Part shown: in pieces, positions 45,064 to 54,307 of the stretch | Position numbering within the stretch: position 1 is the stretch's first letter | How the letters are laid out: each line of letters starts with the position of its first letter | Assembly: GCA_900538475.1 (NCBI GenBank) | Contig: UPYT01000010.1 | Span: forward strand, 38,387-102,386 | Direction: 5' to 3' | Origin: an uncultured Clostridium sp. | GTDB taxonomy: Bacteria; Bacillota; Clostridia; Lachnospirales; Lachnospiraceae | DNA: 64,000 nucleotides | Notes under the pieces: model-generated | What the model was told of the DNA's origin: nothing | Database searches by the model: none | The model's input: the letters and a program-made list of their open reading frames with translations, nothing else | Program-made: the position numbers and the translations under genes

Positions 45064-46101
45064 ATGTCAGAGGTTATCCTTGGAAGAACCGGAATTACCG
45101 TCAATAAAAACGGCTTCGGTGCTCTTCCTATTCAGAGAATTACAAAAGAACAGGCCGCCTCTCTTTTGCAGCGGGCTTATGACGGAGGAATTACCTTTTT
45201 TGATACTGCCCGCGCCTACACAGACAGCGAAGAAAAGCTGGGATACGCTCTGAGCCATGTGCGCAGCCACATCTATCTGGCTACTAAAACAGCTGCTCAG
45301 ACTGCAGATGGTTTCTGGAAGGATTTGGAAACCAGTTTAAAGCTTTTAAAAACAGACTGCATTGATATTTATCAGTTCCATAATCCTGCCTTCTGTCCGA
45401 AACCCGGAGATGAATCCGGTCTTTACGATGCTGCCTTAAAGGCAAAAGAGCAGGGAAAAATCCGCTTTATCGGAATTACCAACCATCGTCTGTCGGTTGC
45501 TCAGGAGGCCATAGACTCCGGGCTCTACGACACCCTTCAGTTCCCCTTCTGCTATCTGGCAACAGAAAAGGATCTGGCTCTGGTTCAGGGCTGTAAGGAA
45601 CAGAACATGGGCTTTATTGCCATGAAATCATTATCCGGCGGTCTGATCACCAATGCAGCAGCCGCTTATGCCTATGCGGATCAGTACGATAATGTCCTTC
45701 CCATATGGGGGATCCAGAAAAAAGAAGAGCTGGAGCAGTTCCTCTCTTTTATCAAGGAACCTCCAGCTATGACGGAGCCTATTCGAGCTATGATTGAACA
45801 GGATCGAAAACTGCTGTCAGGCAGCTTCTGCCGCGGCTGCGGCTACTGTATGCCCTGTCCCGCAGGCATTAAGATTAATGACTGCGCCCGCATGTCTCTG
45901 CTGCTGCGCCGTTCTCCCTCAGCCTCTCACCTGTCTCCTGAGGGTCAGGCACAGATGATGAAAATCAAGGAATGCCTCCACTGCGGCAAATGTGCTTCCA
46001 AATGTCCCTACGGACTAAATACACCTGAGCTCCTTTTGCGCAACCTGAAAGACTACGAAGAAGTTCTGGCAGGAAAAGTCATGACAGCAGACAATTTTTA
46101 A
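45064..46101 (+). CDS. aldo-keto reductase with C-terminal ferredoxin domain
   Basis: A 345-residue protein. The AKR barrel (1-245) has GRTGITVNKNGFGALPIQ, the catalytic Asp and Tyr in FFDTARAYTDSE, Lys in LATKT and His in IYQFHN. The C-terminal part (265-330) has two cysteine sets, CRGCGYCMPCPAGI and CLHCGKCASKCPYGL, for two [4Fe-4S] clusters. These AKR-ferredoxin hybrids are widespread in clostridia; their substrates are not established. The start at 45064 follows GAGGAGG. Confidence 0.9.
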   Translation: MSEVILGRTGITVNKNGFGALPIQRITKEQAASLLQRAYDGGITFFDTARAYTDSEEKLGYALSHVRSHIYLATKTAAQTADGFWKDLETSLKLLKTDCIDIYQFHNPAFCPKPGDESGLYDAALKAKEQGKIRFIGITNHRLSVAQEAIDSGLYDTLQFPFCYLATEKDLALVQGCKEQNMGFIAMKSLSGGLITNAAAAYAYADQYDNVLPIWGIQKKEELEQFLSFIKEPPAMTEPIRAMIEQDRKLLSGSFCRGCGYCMPCPAGIKINDCARMSLLLRRSPSASHLSPEGQAQMMKIKECLHCGKCASKCPYGLNTPELLLRNLKDYEEVLAGKVMTADNF

Positions 46102-46226
46102 AAAAGAAGCTCGCTCGCGAGCTTCTCCGCCTGCGGCGGGTCGCTTCTGCGACAAAATTCTCTTCCGACGCATGGCGATCCTCGCGGAGCGTTTTTATGT
46201 CATAGGACGCACTTTCCTATGACATA
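46101..46226 (-). repeat. dispersed terminator-like repeat, copy A (full length)
   Basis: Begins with A-run and the hairpin GAAGCTCGC/GCGAGCTTC (46106-46125), continues with CCGCCTGCGGCGG, and ends with the inverted repeat ATGTCATAGGA/TCCTATGACAT (46197-46225). The first hairpin reads as a terminator for trmL on the minus strand (TTTTTT follows). Two related copies are at 52414 and 55990. Confidence 0.7.
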
Positions 46227-46228
46227 AA

Positions 46229-46735
46229 TTACAAGGACGCTTCGTCCTTCCAGTGAAGGCGGTGAAGATGACCCTCCAGGGTCATCTTCTCAAAGCCATT
46301 CTGGCGAAGCGCTTCATAAAGCACCACAGCAACAGAATTGGACAGGTTCAGGGAACGAATATCCCCCCACATAGGAATCCGGACACAGTTCTCCTGATTT
46401 TCCACCAGGATTTCCTCCGGAATTCCTGCGCTTTCCTTTCCGAACATAAGATAACAGTCCGGCTCATAGCTAACCTCTGTATACACCTTGGGCGCCTTTG
46501 TTGTAGCCATATAAATCTTTGCTCCCGGATTTTTTTCCAGAAAATCCTGAAAATCACAATACACTGTCACATCCAGCTTATCCCAATAATCCAGTCCGGC
46601 TCTTTTAATCGCCTTTTCATTCAGCTTAAATCCCAGGGGTTCAATCAAATGAAGTCTGGTATTGGTTGCCACACAGGTACGGCCGATATTGCCGGTATTT
46701 AAGGGCATTTCCGGTTCAAAAAGTACAATATTCAT
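46229..46735 (-). CDS. trmL: tRNA (cytidine/uridine-34) 2'-O-methyltransferase TrmL
   Basis: A 168-residue SPOUT methyltransferase that methylates the wobble ribose of tRNA-Leu. It shows MNIVLFEPEMPLNTGNIGRT, the KESAGIPEEIL stretch with the SAM-knot Gly, and IPMWGDIRSLNLSNSVAVVL with the conserved Asn-Ser pair. Normal length. It lies 7 bp after the aminotransferase gene. Confidence 0.95.
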   Translation of the reverse strand: MNIVLFEPEMPLNTGNIGRTCVATNTRLHLIEPLGFKLNEKAIKRAGLDYWDKLDVTVYCDFQDFLEKNPGAKIYMATTKAPKVYTEVSYEPDCYLMFGKESAGIPEEILVENQENCVRIPMWGDIRSLNLSNSVAVVLYEALRQNGFEKMTLEGHLHRLHWKDEASL

Positions 46736-46742
46736 TCCTCTC

Positions 46743-47918
46743 TCACCTTTCCCGGCTGTCTAAGGTATTCACAAACCGCTCAATCCGGCCCAAAGCCTCC
46801 TTCAGGCTCTTTAAGGAATAGGCGTAGGACACACGCAGATGTCCCTCCCCTGCCTGACCAAAGGCAGTGCCCGGAACAACAGCTACCCGCTCTGCCTTCA
46901 GCAGCTCCATGGCAAAATCATCTGAAGACATACCAAACCGCCGGATACTGGGGAATATGTAAAATGCTCCAAGAGGCTCAAAACAGTCCATTCCCATTTC
47001 CCGGAAGGCATGAAGAAGATAACGCCGTCTCTGATCATAGGATTCCCGCATCCGCTTTACATCCTCATCGCTGTTTTTCAAAGCGTCTACTGCCGCATAC
47101 TGGCTGGTTGTGGGCGCACACATAATGGCAAACTGATGAATCTTCAGCATCTGCTTTAAAATCACAGCAGGAGCACAGGCATATCCAAGACGCCATCCTG
47201 TCATGGCAAAAGCCTTGGAAAATCCATTAATCAACACTGTCCTTTCCTGCATTCCAGGAAGGGAAGCAATAGTTACATGCTCTTCTTCTCCATAGGTTAA
47301 TTCCGAATAAATCTCATCAGAAAGAACAAACAGATCGTGTTCAATGACAATTTTTGCAATCTCCTCCAGCTGGCGGCGGTTCATCACTGCTCCGGTAGGA
47401 TTGTTGGGGAAAGGAAGTACCAGAAGCTTTGTCTTCGGCGTAATTTTTTCCAGAAGCTTTTCCGGTGTCAGACAGAACTGATCCTTTTCCTCCAGCTCAA
47501 TCACAACAGGAACACCTCCGGCCAAAACGGCGCAGGGCACATAGGAAACGTAGCAGGGCTGAGGAATCAAAACCTCATCTCCCGGATCCAGCATAGCCCG
47601 CATAGCAATATCAATTCCCTCGCTGCCGCCTACTGTCACTACAATCTCCTTGTCCGGATCATAGCTTACATGACAGCGTCTTTCCAGATAATTGTGAATC
47701 TCCACCCGAAGATCCCGCAGACCTGCATTGGCTGTATAAAAGGTTCTTCCTTTTTCTAGAGAATAGATGCCTTCCTCCCGGATATGCCAGGGCGTATCAA
47801 AATCCGGCTCTCCCACACCAAGAGAAATCACATCCTGCATTTCATTGGCAATATCAAAAAATTTCCGGATTCCTGAAGGCGGAATCGAAGTAATAATTTT
47901 ATTTAACGGATCTCTCAC
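46743..47918 (-). CDS. class I/II PLP aminotransferase (PatA/AspB-like)
   Basis: A 391-residue PLP enzyme. The substrate and cofactor motifs are visible: SLGVGEPDFDTP, the GGSEGID turn, PFPNNPTGAVM, LSDEIYSELTYG, and the PLP lysine in NGFSKAFAMTGWRLGY (about 231). A C-terminal Arg (RVSYAYS) binds the alpha-carboxylate. It overlaps the upstream Lrp gene by 4 bp, so an amino-acid-responsive regulator and the enzyme are made together. The exact amino acid is not clear. Confidence 0.9.
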   Translation of the reverse strand: MRDPLNKIITSIPPSGIRKFFDIANEMQDVISLGVGEPDFDTPWHIREEGIYSLEKGRTFYTANAGLRDLRVEIHNYLERRCHVSYDPDKEIVVTVGGSEGIDIAMRAMLDPGDEVLIPQPCYVSYVPCAVLAGGVPVVIELEEKDQFCLTPEKLLEKITPKTKLLVLPFPNNPTGAVMNRRQLEEIAKIVIEHDLFVLSDEIYSELTYGEEEHVTIASLPGMQERTVLINGFSKAFAMTGWRLGYACAPAVILKQMLKIHQFAIMCAPTTSQYAAVDALKNSDEDVKRMRESYDQRRRYLLHAFREMGMDCFEPLGAFYIFPSIRRFGMSSDDFAMELLKAERVAVVPGTAFGQAGEGHLRVSYAYSLKSLKEALGRIERFVNTLDSRER

Positions 47919-48397
47919 GGTGTAATCAGCATCCTTTCGTCCTGGATCTCCTCGCTTAAAACAGTTCCGTGATCCTTGTATTTTTTCAAAACAAAATGGG
48001 TGGCCGTACTTAATACTGAATCCAGCGGAGCCAGCTTGTCAGAAACAAACTGCGCTACCTGGCGCATGGTCTTTCCCTCAATAATTACCATAAAATCAAA
48101 TCCACCGGCCATCAGATACAGGGCATTCACCTCACTGTACTGATAAATCCGCTCTGCCAGCTTGTCAAAGCCCATGCCCCTCTGAGGCGTTACCTTAACC
48201 TCAATCAGAGCGCTGACCTTTTCCTCACTGGTATTGTCCCAGTTAATCAGCGTGTGATATCCGCAGATAATCCGCTCTTTTTCCATTTCGGCAATCTCAT
48301 TGGCCACCGCGACTTCATTCTCTCCTAACAAAATTGCCAGATCATGAATATCGATTCTGCTGTTTTTTTCGATAACCGCCAAAATTTTCTCTCTCAT
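47915..48397 (-). CDS. Lrp/AsnC-family regulator
   Basis: A 160-residue feast/famine regulator: N-terminal helix-turn-helix (about 1-55, IDIHDLAILLGENEVAVANEI) and C-terminal RAM effector domain (about 65-145, with KVTPQRGMGFD and ALYLMAGGFDFMVIIEG). Translationally coupled to the aminotransferase downstream, which it may regulate. Amino acid effector unknown. Confidence 0.9.
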   Translation of the reverse strand: MREKILAVIEKNSRIDIHDLAILLGENEVAVANEIAEMEKERIICGYHTLINWDNTSEEKVSALIEVKVTPQRGMGFDKLAERIYQYSEVNALYLMAGGFDFMVIIEGKTMRQVAQFVSDKLAPLDSVLSTATHFVLKKYKDHGTVLSEEIQDERMLITP

Positions 48398-48430
48398 AAT
48401 AGACTGCCTCCCATTTTTATATTTTGATAA

Positions 48431-49039
48431 CTATTCCGGACTATTTTCCGTTTTTACCGGATAATCCGGAACTGCTTTTAGTAATTCATCCGGCTGGGGA
48501 CGTTCCAGAAATCCCTGTCCGTCCTGAACAATCATTTCTCTTGCAATCCCTTTCTGAACTGCGCCGATGACTGCGGCCTCAATTCCCCGTTCTTTCAGCT
48601 TCTGCACCAGGCGGCCTCCGTTTTCTGAGGTCAAAAGTACACAGCTGCTGCTGTAAAGCCGGTAAGGGTTCAATTCAAACCGCTCACAAATCTCTATGGT
48701 TGCCTGAGTCAGCGGAATCTGCCGCAGGGCAAACCGAACGCCGGTTTCATAGGCTCCGGTCAGGTTCCAGATCGCCTTTAAAACGCCGCCTTCCCCTATG
48801 GGCTCTGATTCTGTAATCTCAGAGGCCAGCTCTGCCAGAGCCGGCTCCAGCGCTCCTTCTGCATTCTGGCTGTCCGCTTTCAGTTCCTCCAGATACTCCT
48901 CGGAAAACCAGGTCTTCAAATGGCTGTGAAAGCGTTCTGCAATCACTGCCGCTCCCGACAGTCCGGGATTTCCCACCACAATCAGATCCTGGCCGGCACA
49001 CAGCTTTCCAGTATTCTGCCGCTCAATTCTTCGCATCAT
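48431..49039 (-). CDS. AIR synthase-related protein, C-terminal domain only
   Basis: A 202-residue protein resembling the C-terminal half of the AIR synthase family (PurM, ThiL, HypE): GNPGLSGAAVIAERF, the GEGGVLKAIWNLTGAYETGVRF region and SSSCVLLTSENGG. The usual N-terminal ATP-binding half is missing, so it is either a stand-alone domain or the remnant of a larger enzyme. An AIRS_C-only form also exists in other clostridia as far as I recall. Start ATG 49039 (or 49036) behind GAGGAC. Function not assignable. Confidence 0.65.
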   Translation of the reverse strand: MMRRIERQNTGKLCAGQDLIVVGNPGLSGAAVIAERFHSHLKTWFSEEYLEELKADSQNAEGALEPALAELASEITESEPIGEGGVLKAIWNLTGAYETGVRFALRQIPLTQATIEICERFELNPYRLYSSSCVLLTSENGGRLVQKLKERGIEAAVIGAVQKGIAREMIVQDGQGFLERPQPDELLKAVPDYPVKTENSPE

Positions 49040-49099
49040 GCTGTTTGTCCTCTTTTTTCATTCTATCCAGTCCCTTTGCAGAAAAGACCGTATCGCCTT

Positions 49100-50692
49100 T
49101 TACTGAGCAGGCGCCTCAGTTTCTCCCGAGCCCGCTGCCGGAACCGGAGCTTTGGTTTCTCCCGGACCTGCTGCCGGAGCCGGTGTACTCGCTTCTCCTG
49201 GGCCTCCCTCTCCTGCGGAGCTGGCCTTTTCTTCTGAAGAAACACCGGGACCTCCGTGAATTCCTTCAACAACAGAAAACTCCGTGGACGGTACTTCCTC
49301 TGCGGACTCCTCCGGACTGTCTGTCACAGGCGCTGTCTCCACTGGGGCTGACGCCGGAACTTCCGGTCCTACCATAACAATGGCCTTGGAGGCATTGTAG
49401 GTATCTGTATGAAGCAGAGTGCGTTCTGTCTCTGTTCCATCTACCTTTACAACCTTCCACAATCTGGACTTGATTCCGGTATGAGCGGACTGTACCTGTT
49501 TTCTTGTACCAGGAGCCATGGAATTGTCCACTTTTATCTCCGGTTCTCCCGGATCAATGGTACTGAGCGTTTCTGAAACAAACTCCACAGTCCGGTTAGC
49601 CGGACGTGTCTCTTTTCCATAAATCGTAAAAGTCAGCGTCCGTCCCTTGGTATATCCCTCAACATAAATCGGTGTGCTGTAATTGTTCGTCACCTTCAGA
49701 TCCTTTACCGTTCCTGCTGTAGCCGCATCCATAGATGGCTTTACATAGCCTACAATCATGGAATGGTTCTGTCTCTGAACAATCTCCAGCTCTGCGCGGA
49801 GAGCTGCCTGATACAGGGTTGTGGAAATCTGGCAGACGCCGCCTCCAATACTGTCTACCACACGTCCGTTCTCATAAGCTGCTGCGGAAAAATATCCGTT
49901 TTCTTTGGTAAACGGATGCATACACTCATAACCGGACAGGGTTTCCCCTGGCATCAGAACATGTCCGTTGATTTTGGCTGCTCCATTCTGCAGGTTGCCT
50001 GATCTGGAATCTCCGCTGCTGCTAAAGTCCGTAGAAAAGCTTCCCAGCTCGTCCTGTATGGTAGCAAGCTGCTCTTCTCTGACTGCTGCCTCCTTCACAG
50101 TTATGGCTGCTTCTACTGTTACTGCTTCTGCATCTGCCTCTGCAAGCGCCGTCTCCAGCGCTGCCCTTGTGGCCTCGGTATCTACCGTTTTTCCATCCAC
50201 TTCAGGTGTAATTTCAAATTTGCCGTCCACTCTGGTAATCACCGCATTCTGCGGCTCTGCCGTCATCCCCTGGCAGTTGGCGTTCACAAACTCAGCAAAT
50301 TCCGCCTCATCCACCCCTGTTTCCAGAGAAATGTGAACCGGCTCCTTTTCCAGATCCTTTCGTTCCATATACTGCTGGATCAGATTTCCGCCAGCCCCGT
50401 GAGACGCCGCTTCCTCCACCGCCTCCGGATTGCTCCAGGTAAATCCCAGTTCTCCCGCAGTAGCTTCCACAGGCGTTCCTTCAATGTCCAGCGTAACCTT
50501 CCGATCCGCAAGAGTATTCACATGATCCTGAATCGTCTGTCCGGCCTCTTCTTTTGTCATTCCGCCTAACTCAATGTCTCCTACGAAAACTCCGTCTGGA
50601 ATTGTCATTTCCTTTGCAGACACCGGAGCTGCCATAAAAAGGCTCATAACTGCTGCCAGGGCTGCTCCGCTCCAAATGCTTCTCTTTTTCAT
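49100..50692 (-). CDS. exported VanW/G5 cell-envelope protein
   Basis: A 530-residue secreted protein: signal peptide (1-27, cut after VSA), two peptidoglycan-binding-like repeats (about 35-200, with GGMTKEEAGQTIQ and VDGKTVDTEAT), a VanW domain (about 215-345; ENGYFSAAAYENG, GGGVCQISTTLYQAAL), a G5 domain (about 360-435) and a Pro/Gly/Ala/Glu-rich tail with PAPAAGPGETKAP-type repeats. VanW-domain proteins are envelope-associated; their activity is unproven. The tail repeats may vary in length. A 36-residue membrane peptide gene lies just upstream. Confidence 0.85.
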   Translation of the reverse strand: MKKRSIWSGAALAAVMSLFMAAPVSAKEMTIPDGVFVGDIELGGMTKEEAGQTIQDHVNTLADRKVTLDIEGTPVEATAGELGFTWSNPEAVEEAASHGAGGNLIQQYMERKDLEKEPVHISLETGVDEAEFAEFVNANCQGMTAEPQNAVITRVDGKFEITPEVDGKTVDTEATRAALETALAEADAEAVTVEAAITVKEAAVREEQLATIQDELGSFSTDFSSSGDSRSGNLQNGAAKINGHVLMPGETLSGYECMHPFTKENGYFSAAAYENGRVVDSIGGGVCQISTTLYQAALRAELEIVQRQNHSMIVGYVKPSMDAATAGTVKDLKVTNNYSTPIYVEGYTKGRTLTFTIYGKETRPANRTVEFVSETLSTIDPGEPEIKVDNSMAPGTRKQVQSAHTGIKSRLWKVVKVDGTETERTLLHTDTYNASKAIVMVGPEVPASAPVETAPVTDSPEESAEEVPSTEFSVVEGIHGGPGVSSEEKASSAGEGGPGEASTPAPAAGPGETKAPVPAAGSGETEAPAQ

Positions 50693-50711
50693 AATCGCTC
50701 CCTCAGATTTT

Positions 50712-50822
50712 TTAGATCATCAGTGCTGCGGCTACAACCGGCACAATCATAGAAAGTACCAGAATCACCGCAATTACTGCTACAAAAATCTTTCTGTTTT
50801 TATTATTATTCATGTTCATCAT
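50712..50822 (-). CDS. 36-residue membrane peptide upstream of the VanW gene
   Basis: Starts at ATG 50822 (or 50819) behind GAGGTGA. It begins with an Asn/Lys-rich stretch (MNNNKNRK) followed by a single hydrophobic segment (about residues 12-35) ending at TAA. Small peptides of this form are often found ahead of VanW-like genes in this family, as far as I recall. It is 20 bp from the VanW start, so it is probably co-transcribed. Confidence 0.6.
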   Translation of the reverse strand: MMNMNNNKNRKIFVAVIAVILVLSMIVPVVAAALMI

Positions 50823-50853
50823 CGTTCCATTCACCTCTTTTTCCGATATTGTG

Positions 50854-51600
50854 CTAATGCCTGATTCTTCCATACTGTGAAATCACCTGATCCGTAATCC
50901 GGGATGCCTCATTCCGGCTAAGGTAGTCAATTTGCACAGGTAAATCTATTTTATGATATTTCAGTAAATACCGCAAGTCCTCTTTTTGCTTTTTCGAGGC
51001 CGGCTGCTCCCGTTTTACCTTATAAATCAGGGGTTTTTCCGCAAATGCTCCCGGTTCTGTCTCTCCATAAAGGGCAATCAGACGCTGGTACAGACTGTGG
51101 GCATCCTCTGCATCCCCCAGCGCTCTGTGAGCTCCCTGACGCTGTATCTCAAAAAAACGACATGCCGCCTCCAGATTTTTCTTTTCCTCCTGTGGCATAA
51201 ATCTGCGGCAAAGCTGCAGCGTATCCAGCCCCGTCCGTTCAAATTCCAGCCCTTGATTAACTGCTGCCCGCTTTAAAAAGCTGTAATCAAAAATAACATG
51301 ATGACCAAGAAGAGGAAGCTGTCCACAAAAATCAAGAAACTCTCCTATTTCATCCCCAATGTCCGGCGCATTCTCCACCATTTCATCGGAAATACCCGTC
51401 AGCTGAACAATCCGTTCCTCCAGCGTCCTTCTTGGATTGACCATTGTGTGAAACGATGCCGTTTTCTGCCCGTTTTCCACCCGAATGGCTCCAATCTCAA
51501 TAATCCTGTCCCGCTTTGGATCCAGCCCTGTTGTTTCCAGGTCAACTGCAATATACTGGTTCGGAATCCTCACAGGGTTCTCTCTTCTGCCCCCGCTCAT
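50854..51600 (-). CDS. DnaQ-like 3'-5' exonuclease
   Basis: A 248-residue DEDDh-type exonuclease domain: YIAVDLETTGLDPKRDRIIEIG (DxE), HHVIFDYSFLKRA and HRALGDAEDAHSLY (His-x4-Asp). The C-terminal 60 residues are Lys/Glu-rich and of unknown role. The family proofreads or degrades single-stranded DNA/RNA. The start at 51600 (GAGAGCGG site) overlaps the stop of nth by 4 bp, so both are translated together. Confidence 0.9.
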   Translation of the reverse strand: MSGGRRENPVRIPNQYIAVDLETTGLDPKRDRIIEIGAIRVENGQKTASFHTMVNPRRTLEERIVQLTGISDEMVENAPDIGDEIGEFLDFCGQLPLLGHHVIFDYSFLKRAAVNQGLEFERTGLDTLQLCRRFMPQEEKKNLEAACRFFEIQRQGAHRALGDAEDAHSLYQRLIALYGETEPGAFAEKPLIYKVKREQPASKKQKEDLRYLLKYHKIDLPVQIDYLSRNEASRITDQVISQYGRIRH

Positions 51601-52313
51601 AACCGCTCTCCCTTTCTGCTTCCAGAATTCCCTGTTTTCTCTTTTTTTGTCTTCTCTTTTTCCATATCCTCTGCAGATGGACACAGACAGCGAAGAAAAC
51701 ATTCGCCACACCGGGGACTTCGGGCTGTACAGATTGTACGTCCCAGCGTAATTACATGAATATTCCAGAGAATCCAGTGATCCTCCGGTAAAACCTTCAT
51801 CAGGTCATACTCAATTTTTTCCGGATCCTCCTGCCGGGTAAGCCCCAGCTTTCTGGATATCCGTTTTACATGAGTATCCACAACAATGCTTGGCTCGTGG
51901 TAAATATTCCCTCTGATTACATTGGCCGTTTTTCGCCCGACACCTGCCAGAGCCGTCAGCTCCTCCAGCGTTCGTGGAACCTCCCCCTGATGCTCCTCTA
52001 TCAGCCGTTTACAGCAGGAAATAATATTTTTTGCCTTACTGTGATAAAAGCCGATAGAATGAATATCCTGCTCCAGCTCCTTCACCTCTGCACCGGCAAA
52101 TTTCTCCAGAGTATCGTATTTTTGAAATAGATCCGCCGTCACCAGATTCACCCTGGCATCTGTGCACTGGGCGCTGAGAATTACGGCAATCAACAGCTGC
52201 CAGGGTGTTTCATAATTCAGATAACAGCGGTACTCTGTCCCGTATTCTCTGTCCATAGCTTCCAGAATCTGACTGATCCGTATTTCCCGCTCTGCCCTGG
52301 TTTCTTTCTTCAT
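51597..52313 (-). CDS. nth: endonuclease III (base-excision DNA glycosylase)
   Basis: A 238-residue glycosylase/AP lyase that removes oxidised pyrimidines. The helix-hairpin-helix LAGVGRKTANVIRGN with the catalytic Lys, the VVDTHVKRISRKLGL stretch with the catalytic Asp, and the C-terminal [4Fe-4S] set C-x6-C-x2-C-x5-C (CTARSPRCGECFLRCLC) are all present. Start at ATG 52313 with AAAGGAGTGG, preferred over the longer reading to 52370. Confidence 0.95.
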   Translation of the reverse strand: MKKETRAEREIRISQILEAMDREYGTEYRCYLNYETPWQLLIAVILSAQCTDARVNLVTADLFQKYDTLEKFAGAEVKELEQDIHSIGFYHSKAKNIISCCKRLIEEHQGEVPRTLEELTALAGVGRKTANVIRGNIYHEPSIVVDTHVKRISRKLGLTRQEDPEKIEYDLMKVLPEDHWILWNIHVITLGRTICTARSPRCGECFLRCLCPSAEDMEKEKTKKEKTGNSGSRKGERL

Positions 52314-52413
52314 CTTCCACTCCTTTGCCGCCCAAAGGGCAAATATGGTTACAGAACTCTGTCTCCACATTTGCCCCCTGAACGGACGCTCCTTCCTTAA
52401 ATTCTCCTATTTT

Positions 52414-52465
52414 AAAAAAGAAGCTCGCAAGCGAGCTTCTCCGCCTGCGGCGGGTCGCTTCTGCG
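52414..52465 (-). repeat. dispersed terminator-like repeat, copy B (5' part)
   Basis: The same A-run, hairpin (GAAGCTCGC/GCGAGCTTC, 52420-52439), CCGCCTGCGGCGG and GTCGCTTCTGCG sequence as copy A, with AA for TC in the loop, then ends abruptly. On the minus strand the hairpin is followed by TTTTTT and forms the terminator of the radical SAM gene. Confidence 0.7.
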
Positions 52466-52513
52466 TCTGTTTCCTTCCCGCGCACAGGAAAGATCCTGAC
52501 AGAACTCCCTTCT

Positions 52514-54307
52514 TTAGCAGGTGGTTTCTTCTAAACAGGCCTTCTCCGACTCCAGGCAGATCATCTCTGCATTATGTGTAAGGGGATCCCGCTTTCTGTA
52601 ATCAAACAGCATAATTTTTCCGCTGCGAAGCACCTCTGCATGAACCCTGGTTCCCAGCCCCCGCAGCTCCGGAGTCAGACTGCGGATTTTCTCCTTATAG
52701 GGACTCTGATCCAGTGCAAAGGACGGTCTGCTTTTTGCATTTTCCCTCAGATAAAGGTCACACATAAGCGCATCCTCTGCCCCCATCAGAAATTCACCTT
52801 CTGTCCGTTCCTCTACAAAATCGTGGAGAATTTCGTACCGGGCCAGGCGGCTGTGATTCAGCCCTGTCAGTCCCCTCTGCTCATAATAGTCTGCCAGCTG
52901 CTCATACAAAACAAAGGCGTCCTTCCACCAGTCCTCCAGATACTTCAGCGTCCTGGTAAACTGTCCGCTGTTGTAATACACCTCCACCATATTCTCAATC
53001 CCTTTCAGCTTCAGCACATCATCATAGGACAGCCATTTGGTAGACAGCACCTCATAGGGCGGCTTATCTCTGTAAACCAGTCCATAGTTCTCTGCCTGCT
53101 CATACATAAAAGAGCCCTTTAATACCTTTAAAAATCCCAGCTGAAGCTGCTCCGGCTCCATGGCATATACCTCATTAAAGGATCGGTGGAAGGAGGAATA
53201 ATCCTCCCAGGGCAGGCCTGCAATTAAATCCAGATGCTGATGCACATTATGGCCGGCATTGATGCGGGCCACCACCTTTTTCAGCCGTTCCAGATCCATA
53301 ACCCGGTGAATTTCCCGGATCGTTCTTGGGTTGGTGCTCTGCACACCGATTTCCAGCTGAATCAGTCCGGGCCGCATGATTCCAATCAGCTCCAATTCCT
53401 CCTCATCCAGAAGATCCGCCGCAATTTCAAAATGAAAATTTGTCACCCCATTATCATGCTCCTTAATATGTCTCCATATTTCCAGTGCATGGCTCTTACG
53501 GCAGTTAAAGGTCCTGTCCACAAATTTCACCTGCGGAACCCGGTTTTCCAGAAAATAATCCAGTTCCCTCTTTACCAGTTCCAAATCCCGGAAACGGACG
53601 GATTTATCCACAGAAGAAAGACAATAGCTGCAGGAAAAAGGACAGCCCCGGCTGCTTTCATAATAAATGATTCTGTTTTCAAAGCCCTCCAGCCGGGAAT
53701 AAAGAAAGGGAATCCAGCTCATATCCATGACCGGGCGAACAGGATGATCCTGAATAGTTCCATCCTTCCCCCGATAGGCTGCCGCAGGAAGAGAAGAAAG
53801 ACTTTCCCAAAATTCTTCCTCTTTTTTCTCCTGGTCTCTGCAGCCAGACATTCCCACTGACTTTCTCACAGACATTCCCAGCTTTTCATAACAGTTTAAA
53901 AGAGCGGCAAAGGTTTCCTCCCCCTCGCCTTTCATAATACCCAGAACTTCCGGCTCCCGCAAAAGCAATTCCGGAGCATCAAAGGACACCTCTGGACCGC
54001 CCAGCCAGATATCTGTGTCCGGAAGCACCTTATGAAGATCCCGAACCAGCTCCAGACAGGGTACAATATTCCAGATATAGCAGGAAAATCCCACCATATC
54101 CGGCTTTCTCCGGTAAATATCCTCCAGAATCTGTTCCATTTGATTATTAATCGTATATTCACCTATCTCCACATGAACAGAGGGGAGCCCTGCCCCTTCC
54201 GGGAACAGGTCTCCCCGTGTCCGCTCTGCATACGCCTTCAGGCTGTAAATCCCGGGATTAGAATGAATATACTTTGCATTCACCGCTGCCAGTAAAAATT
54301 TCATCAT
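52514..54307 (-). CDS. B12-binding radical SAM protein (DUF4080-like)
   Basis: A 597-residue protein. An N-terminal cobalamin-binding domain (about 1-145: GFSCYIWNI, WLGGPEVSF) is followed by a radical SAM domain with the cluster motif CPFSCSYC (about 224) and a C-terminal DUF4080-like region. The family's product is unknown. Its ATG overlaps the TAA of the dCMP deaminase gene by one base, so the two are translationally coupled. Confidence 0.88.
   Translation of the reverse strand: MMKFLLAAVNAKYIHSNPGIYSLKAYAERTRGDLFPEGAGLPSVHVEIGEYTINNQMEQILEDIYRRKPDMVGFSCYIWNIVPCLELVRDLHKVLPDTDIWLGGPEVSFDAPELLLREPEVLGIMKGEGEETFAALLNCYEKLGMSVRKSVGMSGCRDQEKKEEEFWESLSSLPAAAYRGKDGTIQDHPVRPVMDMSWIPFLYSRLEGFENRIIYYESSRGCPFSCSYCLSSVDKSVRFRDLELVKRELDYFLENRVPQVKFVDRTFNCRKSHALEIWRHIKEHDNGVTNFHFEIAADLLDEEELELIGIMRPGLIQLEIGVQSTNPRTIREIHRVMDLERLKKVVARINAGHNVHQHLDLIAGLPWEDYSSFHRSFNEVYAMEPEQLQLGFLKVLKGSFMYEQAENYGLVYRDKPPYEVLSTKWLSYDDVLKLKGIENMVEVYYNSGQFTRTLKYLEDWWKDAFVLYEQLADYYEQRGLTGLNHSRLARYEILHDFVEERTEGEFLMGAEDALMCDLYLRENAKSRPSFALDQSPYKEKIRSLTPELRGLGTRVHAEVLRSGKIMLFDYRKRDPLTHNAEMICLESEKACLEETTC

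Noticed and set aside
46101..46226. CRISPR-like array in the repeat family
   Set aside because: The copies are kilobases apart with no regular spacers and no cas genes are in the window.
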